Part shown: positions 35,306-47,377 of the stretch, in pieces
Numbering within the stretch: position 1 is the stretch's first letter
Layout of the letters: the number at the start of each line of letters is the position of its first letter
Source of the DNA: Adiantum capillus-veneris
Taxonomy: Eukaryota > Streptophyta > Polypodiopsida > Polypodiales > Pteridaceae
DNA length: 64,000 bases
Reading direction: 5' to 3'
NCBI GenBank assembly: GCA_014529385.2
Contig: CM043959.1
Span: 64,989,753-65,053,752, forward strand
The notes under the pieces: model-generated
Databases searched by the model: none
The model's input: the letters and a program-made list of their open reading frames with translations, nothing else
What the model was told of the DNA's origin: nothing
Translations under genes and position numbers: made by a program

Positions 35306-37607
35306 ACTAGGAAAGCAAGTCGCTAAAAACAACCAATAACTTCCTAGCCTTGGCCTTTTTGGACATATGCCGCAATCAATGCATTCCAAGGGATGATGTT
35401 TTTGATAATGAGCTAATCCCATCTCGAGGGATGCCCTCACTTTGCATCTTTAGAAACAACTCATAGCTTCCTCACCCCACCCCTCTTGGGCGATGCTCCG
35501 GATAGGGAGTTCTCAAGCGTAGGTAATTGCATCTAGAGGGTACCCTCACTTCCTTGCCCTGCCTCTCTTGTGCTTATGATGCAATCAATGCAATTTAGGA
35601 GACACCCGGTAAGACTCCTAAGTAGACCACTTTTTGCATACATGTCGATCAAAACATTCCCAAGCACGTCTTTTTTCAAGAGACCTTGACTAACAATATC
35701 ATCAAGTTTTTTTTTTGTGAATATTAGCATCTTGTGTAATTCCACATGCCTGCAAGCGTTGCTTTGGATACACCCCACCCCTCTTGGACGATGCTCTAGA
35801 TAGGGAGTTCTCAAGCGTAGGTGATTGCATATGAAGGGATGCCCTCGCTTTGTATATGCTGAAGACAACCCAGAGCTTCCTCGCCCTACCCCTCTTGTGC
35901 TTATGATGCAATCAATGCATCTTGTGTAATTCCACATGCCTGCAAGCATAGGTGACAACATATGGAGAAAGATACCCTTTATCCCACATGTAGCTTCCTC
36001 ACCCCACCCCTCTTGGGCGATGCTCTGGATACGGAGTTCTCAAGTGTAGGTGATTGCATCTGGAGGGATGCCCTTTCTGTGTATATGTTGAAGATAATCT
36101 AGAGCTTCCTTGCCCTACCCCTCTTGTGCTTATGATGCAATCAATGAAATTTAGGAGACAACATTTCAGACTTAAGGCTCCTAAGCACACCACTTTTTGC
36201 ATACATGTCAACCACTTTCCCAAGTACATCTTTTCTCAAGAGCTCATGACTAACAATATCATCGGGAATTTTTTTTGTGAATATTGGCATCTTGCATAAT
36301 TCCACATGCCTGGTGCAAGTGTAGGTGACTGCATCTGGGGGGAGAGAGAGAGAGAGAGAGAGAGAGAGACCCTTGCTCCGGATAGCTTCCTCACCCCACC
36401 CCTCTTGGGCGATGCTCTGAATAGGGAGTTCTGTCAAGCATACGTGATTGCATCTGGAGGGATGCCCTCGCTTTGTATACGTTAAAGACAATCCAGAGCT
36501 TCTTCGCCCTAAGTACACCACTTTCATTTAGCTGGAAGCTTGTTACCCGGACTTCATTTGTATACAGCTTTTTGGTATGAATAATACGATTCCAATTTTA
36601 GTGCCGCAAGTCACAATCAATGAATTCCAAGGTACGATGTCCTCTCATGATCACTCCTCCAAATAGCTTCCTCACCCCACCCCACCCCTCTTGGGTGATG
36701 CTCCGGATAGGAGTTCTCAAGCGTAGGTGATTGATTGCATATGGAGGGATGCCTCGTTTCATATATGTTGAAGACAACCCAGAGCTTCCTCATCCTACCT
36801 CTCTTGTGCTTATGACGCAATCAATGCATCTTGTGTAATTCCACATGCTTGCAAGTGTAGGTGACTGCATTTGGAGAGAGAGAGACCCTTGCTCGGGATA
36901 GGGAATTCTCTCAAGCATAGGTGATTGCATTTGGAGGGATGCCCTCGCTTTGTATACGTTGAAGACAATCCAAAGCTTCGTCTCCCTAAGTACAGCACTT
37001 TCCAAGGTACGATGTCCTCCCATGATCAACGCTCTGGATAGCTTCCTACCCCACCCCTCTTGGACAATGCTCTAGATTGGGAGTTCTCGAGCGTATGTGA
37101 TTGCATATGGAGGGATGCCCTCGCTTCGTATATGTTTACGACAACCCAGAGCTTCCTCGTCCTACCTCTCTTGTGCTTATGATGCAATCAATGCATCTTG
37201 TGTAATTCTACATGCGTGCAAGTGTAGGTGACTACATGAGGAGAAAGAGACCCTTGCTCCGGAATAGCTTCCTCACCCCACTCCTCTTGGGTGATGCTCT
37301 GGATAGGGAGTTCTCAAGCGTAGGTGATTGAATCTGGAGGGATTCCCTCGCTTCATATATACGAAAGACAACCGGGAGCTTCTCGTCGTACCCCTCTTGT
37401 ACTTATGATGCAATCAATGCAATTTAGGAGACGACATTCCGGTTTTAAGGCTCCCAAGCACACCACTTTTTGCATACATGTCGAGCAAGACATTCCCAAG
37501 CACGCCTTTTCTCAAGTGCCCTTGACTAACAATATCATTGGGATTTTTTTTGTGAATATTAGCATCTTGCATAATTCCACATGCTTGCAAGTATAAGTGA
37601 TTGCATC

Positions 37608-37649
<42 letters not shown>

Positions 37650-37990
37650 CTTGCTTTGGATAGCTTCCTCACCCCACCTCTCTTGGGCAATGCTCCGAAT
37701 GGGGAGTTCTCTCAAGGCGCATATGTGATTGCATCTGGAGGGATGCCCTCACTTTGTATATGCTGAAGACAACCCAGATCTTCCTTGCCATAGTACATTA
37801 CTTTTTTCATACATGTCGATCAAGACATTCCCAAGCACGTCTTTTATAAAGAGCCATATAGTAGAATCTTGCGTAATTCCACATGCCTGCAAGCAAGAGA
37901 GAACCTTGCTCTAGAATTCGCATCTACTAAAAATAGCCCACAACTTTTCTTAGGAATATGCCGCAAGCCGCAATCAATGCATTCCAAGGT
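35306..37990 (-). pseudogene. Degenerate pentatricopeptide-repeat (PPR) gene
   Basis: On the minus strand two PPR half-units alternate in different frames. One is DIVSQGLLKKDVLGNVLIDMYAKSG with its relatives, at about 35615-35705, 36185-36265, 37445-37545 and 37800-37865. The other is GEEALGCLQHIQSEGIP followed by AITYA, about nine times (for example 35820-35900, 36050-36140, 37330-37410). IVPWN.LI.A.-type linkers occur at about 35345-35400 and 36600-36650. These fit PLS-class plant PPR proteins, organelle RNA-binding proteins. Stops and frameshifts occur in every unit, and (GA)n tracts sit inside the coding sequence before PDAITYTC at about 36345-36367 and 37613-37647. No start, transit peptide or E/DYW tail is visible. 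Confidence 0.75.
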
Positions 37991-38098
37991 ACAATGTCCT
38001 CTCATCATCAGCACTTAGGGCAACCCACGATGCAGCTCCTAATTTGCATTCTTGGCTATTGCCTCGCCCACAAGCTCATACGATGCACCACCCTCAAA

Positions 38099-38191
<93 letters not shown>

Positions 38192-38250
38192 ATTTGAAAC
38201 TTCTACTCCATTGCACTCCTAATTCGCAGCCGTCGCACCCTCAAACTCTG

Positions 38251-38291
<41 letters not shown>

Positions 38292-38661
38292 CTCTCTCTC
38301 TCTCACTTGGTATTGTTGCTCCATCGTGCAAATTCGTGCTCCTAATTTGCAACACTTTTTGGCCGTCAAACTTGTGCGACGGCTCTCTCTCCCTCTCTCT
38401 ATCTCTCTGTCACTCACACACACACACACACAATTATAATATAGGCACACCCGTGCAACGACACCCTCAAACTCTCATGCAAACTTCGGGGGCGACCTCA
38501 GACTCCTATGCAAACTCAAGCTTCACAAAGGAGGCTGGAAGTGGATAGGAGTAGCGGGGGGTTGAAATAGTGCAAAGGAGCGTCGACAACATCCGAATGC
38601 AAGAGGTATTGCCATGTGGCCGAGAGGGGGACCGAAATCCCTCCTTGCTTTATTAATAGTA
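37991..38661. repeat. (CT)n and (CA)n microsatellite cluster
   Basis: CT units at about 38102-38164 continue as CA to 38190. Further CA/CT tracts lie at 38252-38305 and 38385-38432. The short frames through these tracts are low complexity. No gene. Confidence 0.8.
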
Positions 38662-38706
38662 CTAGCTTGCGTGACCCACCTACCGGCAGGTCTCGCTCGC
38701 TCTTAC
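38662..38706 (-). other. Helitron 3' terminus with hairpin
   Basis: The minus-strand order is GC-rich palindrome ACCTGCCGGTAGGT, spacer, CTAG, then host T. This is the signature of Helitron 3' ends, where the hairpin serves as terminator of rolling-circle transfer. Confidence 0.65.
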
Positions 38707-39600
38707 TATATATGACACAAATTAAATTAATGACAAACATGGTATTCATAAGTTGTGCTTGTACGATCTTAACTAGTTTTTTTAATGGTTCACACACATA
38801 GAGCAACATGGTTTTCATTCCAAATAGGAGCCAATAGTTCTATTACAAAAAAGAGGCTTCTTGATAAGAGAGTAATCATCAAAAACATAAGGAATAAAAC
38901 ATAAGGAATCCCAAGCCCAAAAAGAGATCACCATCAAACCAAACCCATTGTAGAAGCCATCATTTAGGTTTAAAGTGAAGCTTGCGATAGACACGGGTTC
39001 ACACCCGTAACACCCAGGGCCCAATGTATCGCACACTTCGTCCAAGCCGCCTTGGAGTATCATCGACAACATACATTCTCACTTTCCAATTCTTTGCTTC
39101 AAATCCAAAGGAAGGTAGTGCATTTATGGGTCGTTGATACCCTATCTCTCTAAGAGAGACACGACCCCGTCCTGCTACCTCGTCTAGCTCTAAGGCAATA
39201 TGATAGTATCCTTTGAGTCCTAAATAGCACGTGGACTCATATAGACCTACCAATAGATGGGCTGGATAATAGTGTTTTCTACAAAGACGAAAGAGTATGT
39301 TAAGAAAAATCCAAACCTATTGCAAGACATAAATAATAATTCAAAAGCCATACCTTATGACATCAAAGTCTTCTAGGATATGGACAACATTATTTGCAGG
39401 TATGGGTCCCCTCCAAAAAAGTGGTTCTATGCTTCATACAACACGGTTAGTATGCTTTACTCCTTCAAACTTTAAAGTGAGGCTCATTTTTTTGTAAAGT
39501 TTCAACAAATTACCTCAAATATATTCAGATACCCTATCCATTGTGTATTTGACTGTAGATCGACTGGCCATCTATAAACAATAACAAAAATTAGGATTAA
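38707..39600 (-). other. Helitron 3' region, unassigned
   Basis: Between the helicase and the 3' end there are two short minus frames (38815-39072 and 38999-39253) with no family I recognise. They may be the 3' untranslated region or carried DNA. Confidence 0.5.
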
Positions 39601-39639
39601 AAAAACTTCATTTAACAAAAAGATAATGACAAAGAGTAA

Positions 39640-41085
39640 TGCATGGATGAAAGATAGTATGATACCTTAAACATTTCTGACCTCGAGCACTTCTTTGTAG
39701 ACAATCTTTGGGCTGCAAGCCATTGGATGCATTCGAATTTGCTATCGATGTTTGACTACCATCTATCAAAATCTTTATAGCAGTAGAAGAACGCACGCAA
39801 GACATTGCTACATAGAGCTGACCATGAGTAAAAACAGGTATAGCAAGGTATAAACCTAAGAATCCAAGTGTTTGACCTTGTGCCTTGTTGATGGTCATTC
39901 CGAATGCAAATCTCACAGGAAATTGTCTACGCTTCATTTCAAAAGGTAACCCTTGAGAACCTCCTATGATAAAGTCGATCCTTGGTATGAACACATTGTC
40001 CCCAACATGAGAACCTATGATTACTTCCACCTCAATGACCCTGTGATAAAAATGCTTACATATCAATCTTGTCCCATTGCATAAACCACGCCTTGGATCC
40101 AGGTTGCAAAGGAGCATGATTGGAGCATTCTCTATCAGGTGCAAGTAGTGTGGTGGGAAGCCATCACCAAGATCCAATGAGTTTAAAAACTCTATTGGAT
40201 ATAACCCCCATTACAATCTGATGTACAAAGAGAATCTGCACTCAAGTATTTTTTGTCAAGTCTTCTCATTTTACGCATAGCCAAGTCATTGATTATGGAA
40301 ACATCCTTATTGCATGGTGCAAGAATACCTCTGTCCCTAAAGAAGCTTGCATGTCTTTGGACATTTTGTAAGTCACCATATATACTGTGAATTAGGCCTT
40401 CAACATTGTTATCTTCGAGTATCATACTACTTGGAAATGCTACAGTATCAAGTAAATCTCCATGACATACATTCCCATTGCCAATGTCTTGTACCCATTT
40501 TGCAAAGTCTCTCTCAACCAAGTCATTGGAACAATGAAGTACACGCATATTCTCTATTATCTTCAGAGTCTTCGCATGTTTCCATACATAAGATCGACAC
40601 AAAGAGGCATCAACAATATCTCCTTGACTTCCTTTAGGCACAACTGGAAAAATTTGTCTAAAATCATCCCCAAGGAGAAAACCTTTCCCCCAAACAATGC
40701 ATCACTTTGCATAATGTCTCTCAATGTCCTGTCCAAGGCCTCAAAAGCATAACGATGGACCATGGCAGCCTCATCCCAGATGATCAATGATGCTAATCTC
40801 AAAAGCTATTCAAGTTGACTATTTACTTTGATGTTGCATGTTGATTCAGAATGCACTTCTATTGGTATCTTAAATCTTGTATGTGTTGTGCGTCCATTGC
40901 TAAGAAGTAAAGCTACAATTCCCTAGGATGCACATGCTAAAGCAACATTTTGTTGACCACGTACATGACAAAGTAGTGCATTATAGAGATAAGTCTTCCC
41001 AGTCCCACCAGGTCCATCCAAGAAAAAAATTGTCCCATTTGATGAGTCAACTGCTTGCATGATTTCATATTATAAGCAGCACTTT
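39640..41085 (-). pseudogene. Helitron Pif1-like helicase domain
   Basis: Superfamily-1 helicase motifs are in order on the minus strand. Walker A DGPGGTGKTYLYNALL is at about 40980-41030, frameshifted from the preceding Rep frame. It is followed by GIVALLLSNGRTTHTRFKIP with a TAG before GIV. Motif II LIIWDEAAM is at about 40765-40790. After a frameshift near 40650 comes PKGSQGDIVDASL. The C-terminal part has DPRRGLCNGTRL (about 40070-40105) and RRQFPVRFAFGMTINKAQGQT (about 39870-39935), then GQLYVAMS. The helicase unwinds the element strand during rolling-circle transposition. Several stops and shifts disable it. Confidence 0.85.
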
Positions 41086-41099
41086 GTCCACAATTCAAA

Positions 41100-42827
41100 G
41101 ATGCTTCCATACAAATGACTAAAGTCATTTTCTCATTTGCATTGAACATCCTCTCTTCTGCTATCAAACCACTCCCACATCCAGATAATATAGAACGGTC
41201 TACTTTGGGGATCCCAAAGTAGTCACAAGGGCGTTTCCCATATGATTGAAGCAAAGACTCCAAGCTACATAATGCTTGATTCTTAGCAATCTCATGACAT
41301 ACACCCTCATCACTTGTACATTCATGCAAATCATAAACATAATCCTCAGAAAGCTCCAAGGAGAATCGGTACCACATTGTACTTGGACATAATGGCTCAC
41401 AAAATACCAAGATCACAACAAATAGTTGTCGTAATTGCAAGCCGGTACTTGTACATGATGCCTCTTGCAAACACATAAACCATTCATCATCAAATTGTAG
41501 CAAAATCCTAGCACTGCAAGCCTCCTTGAAAGTGGCATAGGTTTTTCCATTGAAAGTGCGAAGCACCTCAAATGGTTTACAACCCTTGCATATGGTAAGC
41601 AGCATACGCAAATAATAAAGATCGCCAGCATTTGGAACAACATTGTACATTCTCCCGATAGTATCACCTCTTTGCCAATGTGACCACACTTTATTAGTGG
41701 GGTTCCAAACCCATTCGGAGGGAAAATCTATATACAATAAATAATTTGCTTTTGGATATTGTTGATTCGCTACAAACCACTCTATAAGTGTTGTCTTCCT
41801 ATTATCATCATTATTCACCAAATTGGATATGTCAGTAGAGTCTCCAAAAGCAACCATATTCTGTTGCGGGAGATGCACTTGCAAACGCAATATATCAGGC
41901 TTTTCCTCATGCAATGAGAATCCAAAAAAATTTCCAAATTTCCTCCGATGCGGATACATAGCATGCATCTAAATAACTCTTGATTTCATCAAGAACACCT
42001 TCTCCATCTTGGAGCACAAATGTGGTCCTATCATGTCCTTTGTACACATACTTATAGAGATACTTCACTGTTGATATGGTCGAGCATATCTCTACATTGA
42101 TGTGAGCTTTATATCTTAGAAACAACAAAGGATTATAGGGAACAATCCATCTGTTATCAAGCCTCTCTTGCTTTAGAACCACATATTGACCATCATCTCG
42201 CCGCATATACCTTGGATATCCATCACCATCAACAGAAGTAGATTCACAAAACTCGCGTGGGTATTTGAATCTACATCTTTGATGTACCATGCATGGAGCA
42301 TTTGGATCCAATGCACCACACCGACCATGAACATTGTAATGACTCACAACATCATACAAATCAGGAAATAAATCTTTACCTGGAATTTAAGCACAAACCA
42401 TTCTATCTTAATGCCACATCTCTGTCGGCTTATATTCGGATGCAAAAATCAGTAAGTTATGAGCATGGGGAAGACCTCTCTTCTGAAATTCTATCACACA
42501 AACATGTCCAACAACCTTTCTAAAGATAGCCCTTTTAAGAAGCAAGTCCATCAAATCTTTGAATTTATGATAAAAGACATGTGTAGTCAAGTCAGGACGA
42601 TCAGAAGCAGTCTGTCCTGGCAATAACGCATCTTCTATTTCCTTCCACCTTGGGTTGTATGTGAAAGTTATGAATAGATCAGGCTTTCCTCTCTTATGTA
42701 CAACTGCCATTGAATCTTGATAGAGTTGCTGCATGTACCGAGGTCCCCCCACAAAAGATGAAGGCAATACAATTCTTCTTCCAACATTAACACCCATGAC
42801 CCCATGCGCATTGTCACTGGAAGCAAC
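41100..42827 (-). pseudogene. Helitron Rep (HUH nuclease) domain, distal part
   Basis: From the CACTA junction at 42827 downward the frame reads NVGRRIVLPSSFVGGPRYM, PDLFITFTYNPRWKEI and QKRGLPHAH (the His-rich metal-binding motif) to about 42410. Next comes HGRCGALDPNAPCM, LDNRWIVPYNPLLF and VKYLYKYVYKGHDR, where the Tyr/Lys motif of Rep lies (about 42040-42350). The Rep-helicase linker is VWSHWQRGDTIGRMYNV to NGKTYATFKEA (41540-41700). A frameshift near 42390 and another near 41960 break it. The domain would nick and join DNA in rolling-circle transposition. Confidence 0.85.
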
Positions 42828-43030
42828 CACTACAAGAGGTTGTGTGCTCTTTGTGACGCTTATAGCAACGGAAATACATTGGGTTTTTAAAACCCGCGGC
42901 GTCGCTATTAGCGTCGATACGGAAACGTCGCTATAGTAGTTGCTATAAGCGTCGCTATATAGCGACGCATATAGAGACGCTGCAAGGCCATAGATAGCGA
43001 CGCTGAAGAGCCTCATATAGCGACGCCCGA
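42828..43030 (+). repeat. CACTA copy 1 left terminal and subterminal repeats
   Basis: CACTACAAGAGGTT at the end is identical to the first 14 bases of the copy 2 right end. About eight AGCGACGC/GCGTCGCT-type motifs follow, including a perfect 20-bp palindrome GCGTCGCTATATAGCGACGC at 42949-42968. Confidence 0.85.
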
Positions 43031-43426
43031 GATTAAAAAAATTTGGTGGTAGGGCATCCATCAACCATATTGAATGTTTCATTGGTCTATTTACCTTTGA
43101 AAGAAAGTGCAAAGGTAAATATAGACCCAAAATAGTCACCCACAAGACAATATAATCATTAACTCCATCACCCATAGTACGTATTGTTTGCAAAATAAAG
43201 ATACAAAAATTACAAGCGTGAATTGATGGAAGTAAATAAATGACAATTGTACATAGCAGCAAAATCACTTGATTGTTAATCATTGCAAATGTAATAGTTA
43301 CAAACCATTGTCATTATTTTAAAAATATACATGGTTTTCAAAAATACATAGTTACATGGCCTCATGATACATAAGCTAGGACAAAAAGAAATTAATGCTA
43401 TCTAGCTATGGCTAAACTGACGTCAT

Positions 43427-44731
43427 CTAATCAGACGTCTCATCGCGTCCAAGCGGTGTATCTGTCGGATTCTGCAAAAGAAAACAATAAGATAGCTTTT
43501 TGTAAGTATAAACATATAGCGAGCGACGTTTATAAAACAATACAATAAATAGAAAAGAATAAACCCTAATACTAACCATGCCGCCGCGAGAAGTCAGGAT
43601 GTCTATAAGGGCGTTTAAGCCCTTCCTGCCTGCGTACTCACGCTCGTACGGAGTGGGATCACGTCTTGTAAACGACCACTGTCAAAACATACAAAGAATC
43701 CATTATGTTAGAATTTCAAATCCCATAAACCCTAAGCTATCGAACATAGATGCGAAAACACTTACAAAATTGGCCTCAAATGATGCCCACCCGCCGCTCC
43801 CCAAGTGGTGCGAGCTCCCAGCCTCTACTCGCGCTCTGGCTACCTCCTTTTGTTGCTTCCACTTGTCGGGATTCTCGCGTGCTTCTTTCTTCGCATGCTT
43901 CCAATCTTCTTTGGCCAGTCAATCTAGTATGTTCCATCCATGCTTGATTGCTTCTTGCACTTCGGAACGCTTATGCTTACAGTATTCGCGCATTCGAACC
44001 TTCATCACATCTTCATTGAAGCGGTCATCCCGTGTTGGAACGGGAAACTCGTCATGAAGCATGCTGATGACTCTATCTTTTAATTCATTCGGTACTTCAC
44101 TCCAGGTGTTTAGTATGTAGTGTCTAAACACCTGAGAGCAAAGACCGTGCATGCGCGAAATCACCTTCTTGCCGTCATCATCCAAGATGATGCCGCCGCT
44201 GAAGTCGATGGAGTAAGGCAAGCCCTCTCGTCGATGACGCATGAACGTGGGTGTCTTGACAGGGGTCTCTAACGGCGTATCAACGGGGGTACGGACGCCA
44301 GGTGTCTCCACTGGAGTCTGAGCCCCGAAGCGAGGAGTGTCCACTGGAGTGACTCCTGGAGGAGTAGCTAGTGGTGTGCAGCTGTGGGGAACGGCACTCA
44401 GCCGCGCAAAACCTGGTGTTGAGGGCGATGTCGTGGCTGGTGTCGGGACGGGCAAAGAAGGGGAGGGTAAAGAGCCTCGTCAAACACGAGGCGGTGTCGA
44501 AGCATCGGTGGCGCCACCCCCACAACAACCGCCACCACTAGAGCGTCGGTGCCCAGACGAGTGTGAAGATCGTCTCATCGACACCGAAGCGTCGGAGCGC
44601 ACTGAGGACTCCGAAATAGAGGGAGATGCGGATGGAGTAGGAATGCGCGATGGTGCGCCAAAGCGATGATGCTCCACGTACCACTGTCTCTCCTGGGGTG
44701 ACAAAGAAGAAAGAAACTCCTCATCATCCAT
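43427..44731 (-). pseudogene. CACTA accessory gene (Transposase_24-like), three exons
   Basis: Exon 1 runs from the ATG at 44731 (MDDEEFLSSLSPQERQWYVE) to 43766 and has two in-frame TGA codons (44480-44482 and 43919-43921). It starts with a Ser/Gly-rich tail and a TP-rich low-complexity stretch (repeated VDTP/VETP). Then come a conserved core with REGLPYSIDFSGG, FRHYILNTWSEVP and FNEDVMKVRMREYCKHKRSE, and the NPDKW...GSSHHLGSGGWASFEANF tail. GTAAGT donor, TTTTGACAG acceptor, exon 2 at 43577-43678 (34 codons). GTTAGT donor, TTTTGCAG acceptor, exon 3 at 43427-43471 ending RDETSD-stop. All junctions are phase 0. It matches the Ptta/En/Spm plant transposase family; it probably acts with the main transposase. 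Confidence 0.8.
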
Positions 44732-44797
44732 ACCTGCATTAAACACACGAACATTTAAACTTAATATTGAATGAATAGAGTAGAAAACATGGACAAG

Positions 44798-44803
<6 letters not shown>

Positions 44804-44831
<28 letters not shown>
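44804..44831. repeat. (GA)n tract, copia 2 target
   Basis: A GA tract upstream of the accessory gene. Its continuation lies at 50370-50384, on the far side of the copia 2 element. AGAGA at 44827-44831 and 50370-50374 is the target duplication. Confidence 0.85.
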
Positions 44832-44833
<2 letters not shown>

Positions 44834-45023
44834 TTGGGGTATAAAGCCCAATGTGGTCGCCCAGGTAAGTGGGCAGGCCGCCAGGTATGTACACATATTC
44901 TTTTGTAAAAACCTAATAAGAACTCACTATGCTCTACACATTACAGTAGAGCGAGTTCACCATATCATCGTGCTCTTCTTCTCGCACTCTCTCTCGTGTC
45001 GCACTTCCGCTCGTACTCCTTCA
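44832..45023 (+). repeat. copia 2 5' LTR
   Basis: 192 bp, TG...CA ends, containing a CACTATGCTCTACACATTAC stretch shared with the 3' LTR. The primer-binding site GGTATCAGAGC starts a few bases downstream. Confidence 0.93.
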
Positions 45024-46110
45024 ACCGGTATCAGAGCTCAGATCGAGGCTCGGGGCAGCACTGCAGGAGGCTAGAGTCACCAACTCAGATAGGAGTGAAA
45101 TTCGACAAGCGAAGACACGGCCCCAAATCTCGTGGGAGAGCCCGAAGGCCTTGGTGTTGTCAGAATTTCATTCTAAGGTCATCTTGGCCATCATTCGGCT
45201 TCGACAAAGGTCTGCGCAGGCCATTTTCGACTACGTGGTCTCAGCGGGTGCAGATTCGACTCTGCAAATTTGGGGTTTTTCGACATACGACTGCAGGTGC
45301 TGAGGATATCGACACTCCCAGAGTGTTGATTTGTGGCTGTCTACAAATCGAAGGACAGCTCACAGTTCTTGGAGGCGTGTCACATACGACACGGGCGCAT
45401 CTACACACAGACTGTAGGCAACATCCACTAGTTCATCAGGTAGCTTGTATTTGCTGCTTGATATTCCAGATTTCATCCTGACATTGCAGGTACTTCCACA
45501 TGGGCTGTATTGTCAGAGATGATGTATGTCTGTTGAGGGTTTGCTGGCTGTAAGTCACGCAGCAAACAACCGCCGCAGCGGTTACAGCATACAGTGGGAA
45601 ATTTGTGGATGTATGACTTTGTGGGAAGTCTATGTACTGTCAAATTTACTGCAGCCTTTGTTGAGGGTCGAGTGAGGTTTTATTGAGCTGGGGGATTCTC
45701 GAATGTTGAGATCCTTTCGGTGATACAGGTCTTGGAGCGATCCCTCGAGCACCCTTAGATAGGCAGCTAGGATGTATTGACTGTGAGTTAGACAACTGGG
45801 ATTGCATCTTTGCTTTACTTCCGTTGAGGCATTGTCGCAGTCTATGCTTACAGGACAGTGAGAGACAGTACAGGTGCAGGACAGGTTTACCCGCAGCTTA
45901 CAGTGTCAGAGAGACAGTGTTTTTTGAGCTGTTTTTTGGTCTGTTTTTAGTACACCATAGCCATTTTACAAAGGAGACTCTGCCAAAATTTATGCAGAAT
46001 CTGAAGCTTTCTTGGTTCATTTGACAGGTTGATATTGGTTCAGAGGTCAGTTTACAGGGGAAACTCTGCCGAATTTTTCCCAGGAAAGTAAACCACTGTG
46101 AAGCGTAGCT
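45024..46110 (+). other. copia 2 leader
   Basis: Non-coding leader between the 5' LTR and gag. Two blocks (45660-45735 and 46060-46085) are clearly similar to the leader of the gypsy element on the opposite strand at 58485-58560 and 58325-58350. No open frame of note. Confidence 0.8.
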
Positions 46111-47222
46111 ATGGCTGGATCACAGGACACTGCTCTTTACAATATCAAGAAGCTGGATGGAACCAATTTCCCATTGTGGAAGAAGCAGATTTGGCACGTG
46201 TTGGTACAAAAGAAGCAGATAAAACCTATAAAGCTCAAGGGGATAAAACCAGAAGATATGGACGAAGATGAATGGAGCGAAATGGATGAATTGGCACTTT
46301 CTACCATTATGCTGACTTTGGCAGAAAGCGTTTACTTCAATGTAGTAGACGAGATGTCGGCTTATCAAGCATGGTTAAAGCTGAGTGATCTTTATGAGAA
46401 ATAGAGTGCAGCTTCACAAGTATACTGGCTTAAGAAGCTTGTTGACTTGAAGATGAAAGAAGGGACACCTATGTCCAATCATCTGAATGAATTCAACACA
46501 ATCTATAGTCAGTTGTCAGCTCAAGGCGTCAAGCTTGATGAACCTGTTAGAGCTATGTTCCTGTTGATCACATTGCCGGAAAGTTGGGACACTTTTCGCA
46601 CAGCTTTGAGTAATTCTGCACCTCCAGATGGTTTGAACATAGCAGGTGTAGAAGGAAGTCTGCTTACTGAAGAAACCAATAGAAAGACAATGGACAAAGG
46701 CAAAGGAACAGCCTTAGTTGTCAGGGGAAGGACCAAAGAAAAGTACAAGGTGGAAAGAGGAATCAGTCTCGTAGAAAGTCCCGCAGTGCTAAAGGCAAGA
46801 GTGACATAGAATGCTACCATTGTGGCAAGAAGGGTCACATGAAAAGAGACTGCAGAGAATGGAAAGCAGAAAAAGGCAAAGAGAAAGCTGAAGACCATGG
46901 TGAGAAGACCAAGTCCTCATTGAAGATTCAAGAAATGAATGTGACAAACACTGTTGCAGAGGATGACAGTCTAGTGTCAGGAGACATCTACTTCTTGAAG
47001 AATACAATGGACTCAGCTCTTCTTACAGCATCTGATGGAAATGCACTGAGTGACTGGATTATAGACTCAGGGGCATCACTTCATGTGTCTCCAAACAAGG
47101 AGTGGTTTACTTCTTATGTGACCACTAAAGATCATGTTCGGCTAGGCAATGGGCAGACATGTGAGATCTTAGGTGTTGGAGATGTTCAATTAAGTTTTAG
47201 AATGGCTCTTCTTTCACGCTGA
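46111..47222 (+). pseudogene. copia 2 gag and protease
   Basis: The ATG at 46111 gives MAGSQDTALYNIKKLDGTNF, the start of a copia gag with the F..WK..I..VL pattern. A TAG at 46402-46404 lies in the same frame as the following MKMKEGTPMSNHLNEFN block. A frameshift near 46750 leads to a complete CCHC zinc knuckle CYHCGKKGHMKRDC (about 46812-46853). The protease active site IIDSGASLHV (DSGA) is at about 47060. Another frameshift near 47200 separates it from the rest of pol. Confidence 0.88.
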
Positions 47223-47377
47223 AGAATGTGAGACATGTTCCCGCAATTACAAAGAGCTTGATCAGCACAGGTTTACTTGATGATGCTGGCTACGTCACCA
47301 CTTTTGGACAGAACATGTGGAAGATATCCAAGGGTTCTATGACAGTAGCACATGAAGTAAAGTCTTGAGGACTTTAC

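Noticed and set aside
35400-37900. Regularly recurring blocks as a CRISPR-like or satellite array
   Set aside because: Spacing is irregular and the blocks translate into pentatricopeptide-repeat motifs; the genome is eukaryotic.
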